A stretch of 39,938 bases of DNA from Fragilaria radians (lineage: Eukaryota; Bacillariophyta; Fragilariophyceae; Fragilariales; Fragilariaceae): assembly GCA_900642245.1 (NCBI GenBank), contig CAAAJI010000448.1, positions 1 through 39,938 on the forward strand, read 5' to 3'. Positions within the stretch are counted from its first letter, which is position 1. Every line of letters starts with the position of its first letter. A model generated the notes under the pieces. That model ran no database searches. It worked only from the letters and a program-made list of their open reading frames with translations, and was not told the DNA's origin. The translations under genes and the position numbers were made by a program. Of the stretch, positions 1-10,065 are shown in pieces.

Positions 1-420
1 CCACTTGATTCGAAAAAACATCCGTTGTTACTGCACAATTAAATTTAGATAGTCGTTTTCCAACGGCTATCGTCTTTGGCTTGTATAAATTAAATAGGGG
101 CTGGGCTGTACGACAACTTAACAAAAGTATAAGGAATCATCTAGATATAATGGTGTTTATGGATACAACAGTAGTATATGCAAGAAATGAATAGATGCAG
201 CCAAACGGTATTTATTGTAAAGGCAGCTTCCGACCAAATCGTTTCTTTTCTCATATTATGAGAGCAATATTCATATTGTTAGTTTAATCAAACGAAGAAA
301 CTTTACATTACCTTATTAGCCCCTAAATTATTGCATGGAATAATGAAGCACTTTGGATTCATGGTTGTTTTGCTCTCCTACAATTCGTGTCACTTCAAAT
401 TGGGATCATGCTTTCTTGCT
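1..420. other. No gene recognised
   Basis: AT-rich sequence without a supported reading frame on either strand. The part next to 421 may be the former 3' flank of the kinase remnant described in the next entry: it has patchy similarity to the sequence downstream of the kinase gene that ends at 30874. Confidence 0.5.
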
Positions 421-485
421 TCTCCTATACCCTGAAGATCTTATGACTTTGTATTAATAATATCTTCTGATACACTTTGAATAGT
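421..485 (-). pseudogene. Remnant of a kinase 3' end (third paralog)
   Basis: On the minus strand this reads a short tail similar to the last ~13 codons of the kinase ending at 30874, roughly IQSVSEDIINTKS-stop against IQRALKDIINSMS-stop. The similarity runs on past the stop: GTCATAAGATCTTCAGG is shared exactly, followed by TATAGG and GAAG. The rest of the kinase domain is not recognisable upstream (485-700), so this would be a fragment left by duplication and decay or truncation. The match is short and made by eye. It resembles the 29.8-30.9 kb paralog more than the adjacent one at 2849-4039. Confidence 0.4.
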
Positions 486-2848
486 GATGATTTTGCACAA
501 CCTGCAACAGGTATGAATGGCTTTTACCCAAACGTATTTTTCGGGAGAAGCAAGAAACTCATAAAAACTTGGCACTAACTCTCAAAGCATAAACTAGAAT
601 TGTGAGCGCCTATACCTTGCTGACACTCCCAGCTGAGAGGCAAAAGAAAACTGTATAAATCTCACATTGAAAGACTATGGGAGTAATTGCTGAGCGGAGG
701 AGTAAAATTGCCTCGTGAAAGTTGGTCTGGTGAGCTATCACTTGGGATAACAATCAAGTTTCTTGGAAGTGGGACACTTAAAATATCTTAAATGCTGTAA
801 CAAATTTTTTTGCCAGTTGTGGGGTAACCTTTTGAAAAAAGTTGATGCAAGTCAAACTATGATAGTGCACAAGTTGAGGCTTAGGCCTGGGCAATAAAAT
901 AGACCAAGCGCAAAGTTGGACAAAACTCTGCAATTTCGGATGAGCTGGCACCAAAACTAAAACAAATAAAGTAGCTGTAATTGGAATCCAAAGGGATCTT
1001 TGCTGGACAGTCACAAGAGCTGGACTTCACTCTTTTAAACCGTTATACATAATCCTCACCTAGGGGCGCATCTAAGAAGCATATAAATTTGGTAATCTGG
1101 TCCAGACCCAAAGTTTACACTGTCTATGCTTGAGCTTTCAATTCCCTCTTCCCCTTCATCCTTTTCTTTTCAGCAGCTTCTTCTTTTCTTTTTCTTTTTG
1201 GAGGTGTCACAAGAAAGCTCAAGCTGTGAACATTAATTGCTATAGCATCCTACTTTTAAAACGTTTCACATCTGATCTATCTGTTGGCCAAAAATGATCT
1301 CTAATCAATTGATGTTTGACCGTATATTGTGAAACTTTTAGCAAATTGCTCATATTTCAAAACGTCTTTGAGCGTTTATGTGGCCGAAATCCCTAGTTTG
1401 ACCCTTCACAACGAAACAGAAGTTGCTAGAAATTACCCTTTTTTAGTGAGCAATAATATTTATATATCCTGCTCTAGGTCGCAACATTCGTATTGTGTTG
1501 TATAGCATTATTCCATTCCATATTCATCCAAAATTCTAAACTCCGATGTTGTCGAGACCTTTCGTTGTAAGTTGTAAGACAAATGAACCAATCTCCGTGC
1601 TAAAGCTATCAAATATTGACTGCAGCGTGTTGAGAAGAATTCTTATTCTGTATTAAAACTTGCAGAATTTAAACGAAATTTGCCTTAAGTATACATTAAC
1701 GCATTTTTGTATTAATCAAGGAAAGATGATTTATATCTGTAGCCACTAACAAATCAACAATACAGGTCAACTTAATATTGATGATGTAAAGTTGGAAGGC
1801 ATAATAACTTTTGGTTTGGAACGAATGCTAATACGCATGTCGCGAAAGTAAGGGTAATGGTAAAGAGTCAAAAAGATTCAAATATTTTCTATGTTCATAG
1901 AGATATCTCATAAAGGTGGTTCGAATAAGAAACGTCATTTGATGAGCTTTCTTCCGTTTCCGCTCAAGTTACCTTTGCTTCTCGATATAGTTTCAAGTGA
2001 CTGCATTAAATCTTATCATTTGGTTCAGAGACAACTCAGTATTACTTTCACAAATCCTACCTTAACGAGGCAGCCTTTGAACTAAACTTCAAATAAAAGT
2101 GGTCATTAACATGGGCAAACATGAAAGCTACATTGAAGCTGATGCTGAGAGAAGCATCATAACCGATAAACTACACAGGAAATGATTATAGATGTCCCTG
2201 AATCACTATAGAAACAGATTACCCGGATTATAAATTATTTTTGGAAGATTAAAATTATAAATCAATATCAAAATAATTGTAAAGAGTTGTAAATCAATAT
2301 AAAAATAATTGTAAAGAGTTGTAAATCAATATGAAAATAATTGTAAGGAGTGGTACAGTCAATATTTTGACAAATGAAAACTTTACGAATTGCTGAACTA
2401 AGCAAGTGCTTTACATTGGTTTAATTCATATTTTGTGACTTTTGTCTTGGCAAGAAATTGGCTTCTTTTTGTTTCTGTATATTTATTCATAAAGCTTCAT
2501 TTGTTTTCCTTTTCCTGTGTGTTGTCAAGGACGCGGTCAAACACTACAGTTTCCTTTGATGCGCTTTCCGTTCAAGCTGAAGGGGACAGCTTTATGCTGT
2601 TCATGTGATTAATTGATAATTCAAAGCAACAACATTTCCTGGCATATGGTTTAGTGCTGAAAGATTTCTAATACATGTCTTTCACAAAGTAAGCTGATAG
2701 CAACATAACATTTTCATATTATTAGACAAGATCCACCGTAAACCGATTCTTCATATATTTCCTATGACGTGGCAACATCCCTTGTAATGGAGGAAGTTGA
2801 AGTTGATGCTTTTTTTCCTCCTGTATTTCATTACAGGTCCTGAAGATA
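486..2848. other. No intact gene; minisatellite and one basic coding-like stretch
   Basis: No intact gene is supported. On the minus strand at about 1130-1250 there is a 40-codon open stretch without an ATG. It is rich in Lys/Arg/Glu (PPKRKRKEEAAEKKR) and could be a relic of a terminal exon. A 32-bp tandem repeat lies at 2257-2350. The ATG-started frames at 778-1014 (-) and 1891-2085 (+) show no recognisable domain. Confidence 0.4.
2257..2350. repeat. 32-bp minisatellite, about three copies
   Basis: Three successive copies of a 32-bp unit start at about 2259, 2291 and 2323. Each contains AAATCAATAT, then AAAATAATTGTAA and GAGT. The copies differ at single positions only (CAAAA, AAAAA and GAAAA after AATAT; AAGAG to AGGAG in the last). 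The unit is AT-rich and no coding use is visible. Confidence 0.85.
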
Positions 2849-4039
2849 TTATGACTTTGACTTGATTATACTCTCTAATCGACTTCGGATATTTGGAAAG
2901 GTTAATCTTTTCCTTGGGTCAGGTGTTGACTTGATTATATTTTCTAATTGACATCGGATATTTGGAAAGGTTAATCTCTTCTTTGGGTCAGGTGACCAAC
3001 ATTGCGATATCAATGTTGCAAGGTCATCGCTTTTCAGATATTTCAAGCTCGGTCGTTGCTCACCGAGAACCACTTTGGCATAAAACTCGGTGGGCGTTTT
3101 GAATTCTGAAAATGGAACCCGAGTGGTCACAATCTGCCAAAGAAGTATGGCAAAGGAATATACGTCAGCTGAAAAGCCATAATCTTCCTCCATGCGGGCA
3201 ACTTCCGGTGCCATATAACGTGGAGTTCCAGTACCTCCTGTCATTCTCCGTTGTTGCTTGCGAAGTTCTCCGCTTCCCTTATGCTCTCTGGCAAATCCAA
3301 AATCAAAAAGCTTGACTGTTCCACTTTTGTCGAAGCCAATGTTTGCAGGCTTCAAATCTCTTTATTCGAATTTTAACAAAATAGGTCAGTTAGAAGAATT
3401 GGTGATTCAGAAAAGTATGATACGATTGTTTATTTCTCACCGAAATATGAGTTGTTTCGCATGAAGATATGACATCCCATCTGCAATGCCCACGGCAATA
3501 TCGTTAAGTCTATCCTTAAGACTAGGTTTCGATGGAGGGAGGAGGCAGAATTTTCGTTTAGTCCATCGCAACAAACGTGCATCCAGGGTATCAACTAGTA
3601 GGTCAACAAGGATAAAGAATTCACCTTTGTTGAGCGATTCGTGCAAATCACCAGAGCAAATGCCTCTCAGGGAAATGATATTCGTGTGTTGAAGATTGGC
3701 AAGAATTTGCGCCTCAAGAGCCAAATCTGATGCCGCTACATTTGACGCTCTCCTGTTCATCACAATGACAGGCTTCAATCGTTTCATGACGCATGTGTCT
3801 ACTGAATTGCTATGACCTGCATGACCTTGCTTGAGATTCACAAGATGAGCTGTCGAGAAAGAACCCTGTCCTAATACACGTCGGATGCAAAGATCCTCCA
3901 CATTGTACTTGGAAACGCTGCTATCATCCAACGATTCTATAGAGGTGAATGATGACGGTGCCCAAGAACAATGAAACTCTTTCAACCTTTGTGTTGCAGC
4001 ATTACCTGGGCATGTAATTTCGGAAGATTCCTCCCACAT
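2849..4039 (-). CDS. Protein kinase, TKL-like, two exons (kinase paralog 1)
   Basis: Predicted 369-residue Ser/Thr-type protein kinase. Exons are complement(3441..4039) and complement(2849..3359), with an 81-bp GT-AG intron at 3360-3440 splitting an Arg codon in the catalytic loop. Motifs in order: glycine loop GQGSFSTAHLV (~57-67), VMK lysine at 86, helix-C glutamate at 109 (LALEAQIL), catalytic loop FRDLKPAN (199-206), DFG at 219-221, APEV, and the ADVYSF..LLWQIV segment typical of tyrosine-kinase-like families. The usual His of HRD is Phe. I start at ATG 4039 because the paralog at 29755 starts at the same point (MW...) and both first exons are then 599 nt; upstream in-frame codons include only a TTG. 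The last ~46 residues are a duplicated 23-residue block. Domain assignment is firm; the exact family (TKL, RAF/plant MAPKKK-like) is inferred. Confidence 0.88.
2864..3000 (-). repeat. 69-bp in-frame tandem duplication at the kinase C-terminus
   Basis: Two adjacent copies of a 69-bp unit (exactly 23 codons) lie at the 3' end of the second exon. Each copy encodes a version of DPxKRLTFPNIRxxLExIIKS. The two differ at only a few positions. The paralog at 29755-30874 has one copy, and its second exon is exactly 69 nt shorter (442 against 511 nt), so the duplication arose after the two genes separated. Borders are approximate. Confidence 0.88.
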
Positions 4040-4069
4040 CTGAATGTTATCGCTCTCCAACGAAGTAAT

Positions 4070-4570
4070 TTTATGATTAGGGTGATCAGCTTTTTTTTAA
4101 CTCGCTATTTAGAAAGGACAAGTGGAGTGATAAAGTCGTCGGCAATAACATTCATATTTCCAGAAATGGTAAAGAAGGAATGAAAGTGCACTTACATCCC
4201 TAATAAAATCATATAAATATGTAAATCTCGAATGTCGCATACCGCCTCTTTTATCAAGAAATAACATACTAAATCCCATCATTTATCGTTCCCGTTGACC
4301 ACATTATACGTGTCCAAGAAAATTTCATCTATGCTACGCAAGCAACATATGACAACTTTTTGCATGGAGGAACGCCTCCGTTTTCCTCCACACGGCTTAA
4401 ATCTGTATTCCACTATCAACGTGATAACTTGAATTTAAGCGAAATGGTATATGCAGCCAATGAGTATCGCGGTAGGAAAAAACGAAAGGAAACCGCTTGG
4501 GTTGCAAGGAAACGTCTGTACCATAGGTTTTTCCATTCGAAGATGTTATCTGCTTATTTCACCTTCTAAA
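4070..4570 (+). repeat. Diverged direct repeat, copy A (kinase upstream region)
   Basis: About 500 bp directly upstream of the kinase start are repeated in the same orientation at 5180-5690. Shared blocks in the same order include ATTAGGGTGAT, a GATAAAGT..T.GGCAATA stretch, CTCGAATGTCG, CCCGTTGAC, GGAACGC, GAGTATCGCG, AAACGTCTG/CCACGTCTG and TTTTTCCATTC. Identity by eye is about 65-70 percent with small indels. It may hold the kinase promoter, but no core element was identified. Confidence 0.7.
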
Positions 4571-5197
4571 AAATGAATTGTAAATACTGAGTGCATAGTT
4601 CTTTATTATCTGGGTGATCTCTTTTGATTACCTCATAGCCAAGCAACAAAAAACAAACAGTTTTAGCAACTCCAGAAATGGTGGAAGATTCTTGGTGCCC
4701 ATTTCTCATGACAATTGCTGCTTCATATTGTCCTTGGTTCACTAACGTTGAGTATGTGGTGTCATATATCACTGATAGCAGTATCATCTATCCATTTCTT
4801 GGGATCATCAAGTCACCTTTGTTGTTAGCAGCCATTAACTCAATTGTGACAGCTGCTGTTTCTTGTGTGTTATGCTATTTGCTTTGATTTTTCCTTTGCC
4901 AGCAGTTACCCACTGAGACAGTCTCACTGTGGCTTCCTTCCAGCACCTTTCTTCTGAAATTAATTTGCACAAAGCCAAATTTCCCTTACATATAGCATTA
5001 TCCTTGAAAACTTGCCAACATAACTTCCTTCTTCTTCTCTCGAACACGCTTAGATTGTAGGTACAATTGTTCATTGCTGTCTCTAAATTGTTCAAGATAA
5101 AATCAACCCCCCACCTGCATTCTTCCATTGTAGAGATGTCTTGATATACTTCTAATGCTTGCAAAATATTTTTGTTACAAATTAGGGTGATTACCAA
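4566..5197 (-). pseudogene. Decayed open frame between two direct repeats, unknown product
   Basis: Two minus-strand open stretches, 5197-4835 (no ATG, only TTG at its start) and 4787-4566 (ATG), are separated by about 50 bp that also reads coding-like (DDPKKWIDDT) in a third frame. Together they would give a Cys- and charge-containing protein of about 200 residues, interrupted by at least two frameshifts. I do not recognise a family. The block sits between the two copies of the 500-bp direct repeat, in the position a duplicated gene would hold behind the same upstream region as the kinase. It could equally be chance open frames in AT-rich DNA. Confidence 0.3.
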
Positions 5198-5690
5198 ATT
5201 TAAGCGTCAACTCGAGGTATTTAGAAAGTTCTCTGCATGACAAGCGGATTGATAAAGTGCTAGGCAATATCTTGCAAATAACAATTTTCCGATATCGTTA
5301 GAATGAAAATGTATTCCTGGATTTAAATGTATTAAGCTCACCTAAATAAGCATCTCTCGAATGTCGTATTAGCGACTTTAAAGTGTAAATAGTTTACTTA
5401 AGCCCTTAATTTATTGTCCCCGTTGACAGCACGATAAGTTTAGTAGAAAGCTTCCCTACATTCTACTGAACTAAATTTTTAGGAATCGAGGAACGCATCC
5501 ATTTCCTTCACTAAGCTTAAGTCTAAAATTCACTATAAACTTGATAGCAATAGAATAGCCCTAAATTTACATTTACGCGTTGTTTTATATGCAACCAAGG
5601 AGTATCGCGATTTGAAAAAGATAAGGAATTCGCTGTTTGGATTGGAACGCCACGTCTGCAGCATTGGCTTTTCCATTCAAAGATATAACA
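5180..5690 (+). repeat. Diverged direct repeat, copy B
   Basis: Second copy of the ~500-bp segment at 4070-4570, same orientation, about 1.1 kb away. The match runs from TTAGGGTGATTACC near 5184 through CTCGAATGTCG at ~5357, GAGTATCGCG at ~5600 and CCACGTCTGC at ~5650. Sequence between the copies is unrelated to the kinase gene. Confidence 0.7.
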
Positions 5691-6495
5691 CATTAAACTA
5701 TTCTTACTTAAAAGAGTGGAATATATATCACCATACGCACCTGAGTAAAATTAATGGGTCAAGAGACTCTCTAGAGTCAAATCTGTTCAGGGATAAATAA
5801 TGCAAGGTTTGGCTGAGAATGTGTGCCACAGCAACGAAATTGGCCAACAAGATTAAATCAAGAAATTATAAAGTTTCGAGATTACAAATTGTAAAGTTGA
5901 AACTGCAATTACAATGAGAATTGAACGCATAGTTTGGAAAAGAAGGCAAAAGAGCATCGTGATAAAGGCAAGCAAGAAAAGGTAAGGAAATGAACAAAAC
6001 TAAATTAAAATTTTAGGAACCAAGGGAAAGAAAAAGAATGGAGAAACTTGTAAGGTGTAGTTCAACATGGTGTGAATGGGATGGAGACAGCAGGTGATTA
6101 GAGATATTCTAGATCCCAAAGACAAGCCTGAGTAAAGGTACTGGACGTATTGTCTGACTCTATGCTCTACAGTTAATGGATGGTGCATCATTCCATATTG
6201 CAACATTCCTGTTGTAGTTGGTAAGACAGAATAAGTGAACTCTGAATACTCTTTAGAACTTACAAAAAACCTGTTTGAAGCACAATGAAGTGGGGAATGA
6301 AAATTAAAAACTGATTATCTCATAATTCTAATCATCTAGTGATTTTTTACTGAAAAGCACTTAAATGTGAATGCAAAACATTTTATGCTGTGATCGTAGG
6401 CCAGTGCACTGAGTACATGATTGCAAAGTTCAATGCCACCCCCTATGAGGATACACAAAAAGGATCCACAGATGCTCATTATGATAATGAAAGGG
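5691..6495. other. No gene recognised
   Basis: No supported gene. A TM-like minus-strand frame at 6336-6551 lies antisense to the beginning of the gag relic and is probably a shadow. Confidence 0.45.
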
Positions 6496-7400
6496 CTCAC
6501 ATTTCGATTTGATGGAGAAAAAGAAGATGAGATGAGCCTTGTGGATGGCATGAATAAACTGTATTGAAAGTTTCAGACTAGAGAAATGTCCAAAAACCAA
6601 TTCTGTGATAAATTCAACAATCTCATTGACATTACTGAACATTATGGAGGGTCAGTTGGAGTGCACCAAAAGGTAACTGAGGACTTGCTTGCTGAAAATA
6701 CTGGCAATATTAATTACAACATGAATTGGAAAGCACTTATACGGACACCCAGATTCAAGTGACTGTTGAGAAAGAAAAAGAAAAAACGTTGACTAGGATG
6801 TTTCTTGACCGTGCAGGAAAAAAACGATATGCCCAAATGATGGTAAAGTTGCAGAACGATTTCGTTATTGGTCGTCAAGACTTATACCAAACAATCAGTT
6901 AGCGGCATTTCCACTAATCAATAATTGGAATCATTCTTATGAAAAAAGGGTTTACAGAACCACCAGAAACGTGAACAGATATTCTCTCTTACAAGATAAT
7001 TCAAAAAATAATGATGGAATTACATGTTAGGGATGTGGGAAGGAAAGGTGTTACTTTGTCTGAATATATATTGGAAATCTGCTTCAAGAAATACAAGGCA
7101 AGAAAGGAAAGGAATTGTATGATGTCTAAAACGTCATTGGTAAAAAGTCAGCAACTCTTTACTGCAAAAATGGATGTGAATCCAAGTGAGAATAAAGATT
7201 ATAGGATGAAAAATGAATCCATATGGAATGAATACTGCAGTTATGATATGGGCAATGAATTTCATCAAGAGCAAGGTGATAGGATGGATCCAAAGCAAAG
7301 AAAAATTGGAGATGCTCTTATCCCTTTTGACAGTCAAAACACGCATAGTTATTTTCATGTTCAAAGATTGATGATACATATTTGAGAGGCCAATAGGCCC
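6496..7400 (+). mobile_element. Ty1/copia (CoDi-like) gag and protease relic
   Basis: Decayed plus-strand gag-pol start of an LTR retrotransposon, read through several stops and frameshifts. A gag segment at ~6508-6690 reads FDGEKEDEMSLVDGMNKLY, then FNNLIDITEHYGGSVGVH. A second segment at ~6798-6901 (MFLDRAGKKRYAQMM, NDFVIGRQDLYQT) matches the conserved L..ADKKRYG...NDY..G...YP pattern of diatom copia gag as I know it. A CxxCGK zinc-knuckle trace is at ~7025-7040. A DSQNT sequence at ~7329 fits the element protease active site. No integrase or reverse transcriptase follows, and no LTRs were found. Dead. Confidence 0.68.
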
Positions 7401-7862
7401 TTTATCGCCCCAAACAATAGTTACAGGAATTCCCCAAATGCAGAAAAGCATTATAGGACTCCTTTTGGCAGATCTAGATTGAGATTTTCATTCAACAACA
7501 GAAAGCTTATTGACAACAAATTATTGAAAAACATGTAGCATGTAGAAGTTTATTTCTTTGATGTCTGCCTCTTCTGGGTAATATTGGCAACTGTTCAAGC
7601 CTGGAATAGAATCTATCGGTTAAGTTGAAGCATCCACTTTCTGACACAATAATTTGGAAAAGGAATTACATGTAGATTCCAATGGTAGTAGCCAAAGTCA
7701 ACAGCATGGAGGAAGCAAAAAAGAAAATATTTGAAGTTAAGAAAGTCATATACCAAAAGTTAAAATGAATGATTTAACGTTCGAGTCCTCAGGAAGTAAC
7801 ATTTCTTGAAAGACTAATTCATGAGATTAATTTATTGGATCTTGCGACATGAAACTTTATTT
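7401..7862. other. Probable continuation of retroelement debris
   Basis: No intact frame. Short plus-strand stretches after the protease trace read coding-like in changing frames (for example DVCLLWVILATVQAWN at ~7560-7610), which suggests further decayed element sequence. Nothing can be assigned. Confidence 0.3.
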
Positions 7863-7904
7863 CCTGACATCAGTCACCTGACATCAGTCACCTGACATCA
7901 GTCA
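7863..7904 (+). promoter_or_regulatory. Three exact tandem copies of CCTGACATCAGTCA upstream of the fasciclin gene
   Basis: The 14-bp unit CCTGACATCAGTCA occurs three times without mismatch, directly head to tail. It contains TGAC and GTCA half-sites in inverted orientation (TGACATCAGTCA) and resembles bZIP/CRE-type sites (TGACGTCA). It ends 222 bp before the fasciclin start codon. A regulatory role is inference from the exact repetition, symmetry and position; a simple microsatellite-like expansion is the alternative. Confidence 0.5.
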
Positions 7905-8126
7905 GGGACTTGGTCACTTCCGATCAAAACCATAATAACGGCTAATGATTCCCGATGACTCAGTTTTTTTCCCAACTATTTTTTGGAACATTATCGAAGA
8001 AACGGCACATGATTCAATTTGTGAAATTTTGGAGAGCGATGTAGAAGTCCTGGACAAGATTCCTGAGCACAATCCTAAAACATATCCATCATAATTAATT
8101 TTTTGTTTATAAAAAAAAACAGAATA

Positions 8127-9152
8127 ATGTTTCGTTCTCTATTCTCCGTTTCTTGGTTGGTGGTCGCCGTCGCAGCATCATCATCATCAAATCTACGAGG
8201 CAAGGAAACGGATAACCAGGATCGAAATCTCAACATCCTCCAAACGATTACCAGCATTGTGAATAGTAACAATCAATTCGATACTCTCGAAACTGCATTA
8301 AAGACAACTGGGCTTAATAAAACTTTGGCAGGAGCTGGTCCATTTACAGTCTTTGCACCTACAGACAGTGTGAGTAGAAGAATGTTCGCTTATTTATTTA
8401 CATTTCTTATTATTTCCGTAAGGATGCTAACCGAATCGACTGCTTTTTATATCACTTGAAATTATGTCGTACAGGCCTTTGCAAAGTTGGGCCAGAGTAC
8501 CATTGCATCCCTCTTGAGGAAAAAAGAGTATCTTTCGGATATTCTCCTATATCATGTTGTACCTGGTAAGATCCTTCGTAAGGATTTGACAACGGAAATT
8601 ATCGACGCTGCGAATGGAGATAACCTTGCCATTAGCACTCGAAGAAACTCGTCAGAAGTCCGAATTAATAGATCTCTTATTACCAAGGCCAATGTCGAAG
8701 CAAAGAATGGTATTATTCATTTCATTGATAGGGTCCTAATCCCCCCCAAGGATTTGGTGGATAAAATCAAGGGTGATTCAAGGCTTACGACACTCGCTAC
8801 AGCTATCAAGGTTGCCAAGTTGGAATCTGTCTTGAAGTCCAATACGACAGATTATACCATCTTTGCACCTACCAATAGAGCATTTCAGGCATTAGGGGCA
8901 GATGCTGTGGATGCATTACTAAAGGCACCTGCCACGCTAAAGTCCATTCTTTTGTATCATGCGGTGAAGGGTTCAGTTCTCAAAAGTACATTGGATGGTC
9001 AGGGAAGTGTCAAGACAGTACAGGGATCCAACATTCAATACGATGGAAGGACTCAAGCACTTTTGATCAATGATGCCGAGGTAACGGAAGCAAATATCCT
9101 CACAGCAAATGGATTGATTCATATTATTGATACGGTTCTAACCCTTCCATAA
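8127..9152 (+). CDS. Secreted protein with two fasciclin (FAS1) domains, two exons
   Basis: 306-residue predicted secreted protein. Exons 8127-8369 and 8475-9152, with a 105-bp GT-AG intron (GTGAGT...ACAG) lying precisely inside the conserved FAPTDSAF motif; both exons are phase 0. Residues 1-17 form a hydrophobic signal peptide. FAS1 domain 1 (~37-171) has FTVFAPTDSAF, a LLYHVV segment and GIIHFIDRVLIP. Domain 2 (~175-305) has YTIFAPTNRAF, LLYHAV and GLIHIIDTVLTLP. The start is ATG 8127; the open frame upstream contains only a TTG. FAS1 proteins act in adhesion and extracellular matrix in many eukaryotes, and no GPI or membrane anchor follows domain 2, so a soluble matrix or cell-surface role is likely. 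A tandem bZIP-like motif lies upstream. Confidence 0.93.
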
Positions 9153-9564
9153 ATATTCCTATATGAAAAGTACTTGTTTCGTGTGAAGGATTTCGAAGGT
9201 AGTTGGTATTCTATATACAAGAAAAATTGAAAATTATAAATCTTGACAGATGAAAATAGCTTCTTATAATTCCGTCGTTTTTGTCTAGAGTATAATTATG
9301 GATTTTTTCCCACATAAGACATGACAACCTAGTTGTTATAATGTACAATTCCTTTAGTAATATACTTTAAGCAACTCCATCCAAAACGAACGGTGGATAA
9401 TACACTCTCATTCGTGAATCTATGCTTTAAATTTGATTTTCCAAAGGGATACATTTCGTTTTCACCCTCTATCCATGCTGTGTTTGTTTGTATATATAAA
9501 TATACATATACTTGTTATTGCGTTACAATAATGCACATTTACAACATCAAACGCCCCCTTTTTA
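9153..9564. other. Short region between convergent genes
   Basis: The fasciclin gene (+) and the Lys-rich gene (-) converge here. Only AT-rich 3'-flank-like sequence is visible, including TATATATAAATATACATATA-like runs near 9492. Confidence 0.5.
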
Positions 9565-10065
9565 CTATCGTCGTTTCCCTTTGAAACTTTTGCTTTCCTT
9601 TTTTCCTTTCTTTCCTTTAAGATCATTCTTTTTTCCTTTCAAACCATGACTTTCTTTCTTTCCCCCTTTCTTTCCTTTTTTTCCCTTCATTTCCTTTTTC
9701 CCTTTCTTACCTTTGAAACTTGTTCTATCCGGTGTATCATCATCATAATCATCACTTCTCATGTCATCCTCCTTATTATTCATATCAATGCCATAAGATT
9801 TCACGTCATCACCCTGTAATTCACCTTGTGGATACATTGACATGTTTTTCAAGCTCTCACTTTGAACAATTCCCATAGTCGAATCACGAAACCATGAGGT
9901 ATCACCAACGTTAATCCATGATTCTGATTTTGAGCTTTCTTGGAATATTGTATCATCCGAATTCTCCAATGGATACGTATTAGATGATGTTGAAGACCTA
10001 GGAACGACAAAGGTGTAATAAAGAATGGTAATAGCCAAGAATACAGTGAGAAGTATTCGTATCAT
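9565..10065 (-). CDS. Lys-rich secreted or membrane-anchored protein, silaffin-like
   Basis: 166 residues, single exon, ATG at 10065. Residues 3-21 are a hydrophobic helix (LLTVFLAITILYYTFVV) with no obvious signal-peptidase site, so it may be a signal anchor. A Ser/Asn/Asp-rich linker follows, then an acidic cluster (~98-110, DDMRSDDYDDD). The C-terminal 50 residues consist almost entirely of KGKKGKK-type repeats separated by Ser, Glu, Gly and His. Lys-clustered, Ser-containing tails behind a secretory signal are characteristic of diatom silaffins and related silica-associated proteins, whose lysines carry polyamines. There is no RXL site or pentalysine cluster that would settle the matter, so silaffin-like is a compositional call. 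A truncated copy of the same gene start is at 14138-14212. Alternative: a lysine-rich lumenal or nucleolar-like protein. Confidence 0.75.
   Translation of the reverse strand: MIRILLTVFLAITILYYTFVVPRSSTSSNTYPLENSDDTIFQESSKSESWINVGDTSWFRDSTMGIVQSESLKNMSMYPQGELQGDDVKSYGIDMNNKEDDMRSDDYDDDTPDRTSFKGKKGKKEMKGKKGKKGGKKESHGLKGKKNDLKGKKGKKESKSFKGKRR

Noticed and set aside
2257..2350. CRISPR-like array
   Set aside because: Head-to-tail 32-bp repeats without spacers in a eukaryotic AT-rich context; a minisatellite.
4040..4060. Upstream extension of kinase 1 by seven codons
   Set aside because: The first codon is TTG, not ATG. The next ATG aligns exactly with the start of paralog 2 and makes both first exons 599 nt.
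7776..7795. Possible tRNA T-arm (GTTCGAGTCC)
   Set aside because: No acceptor stem, D-arm or anticodon arm could be folded around it.
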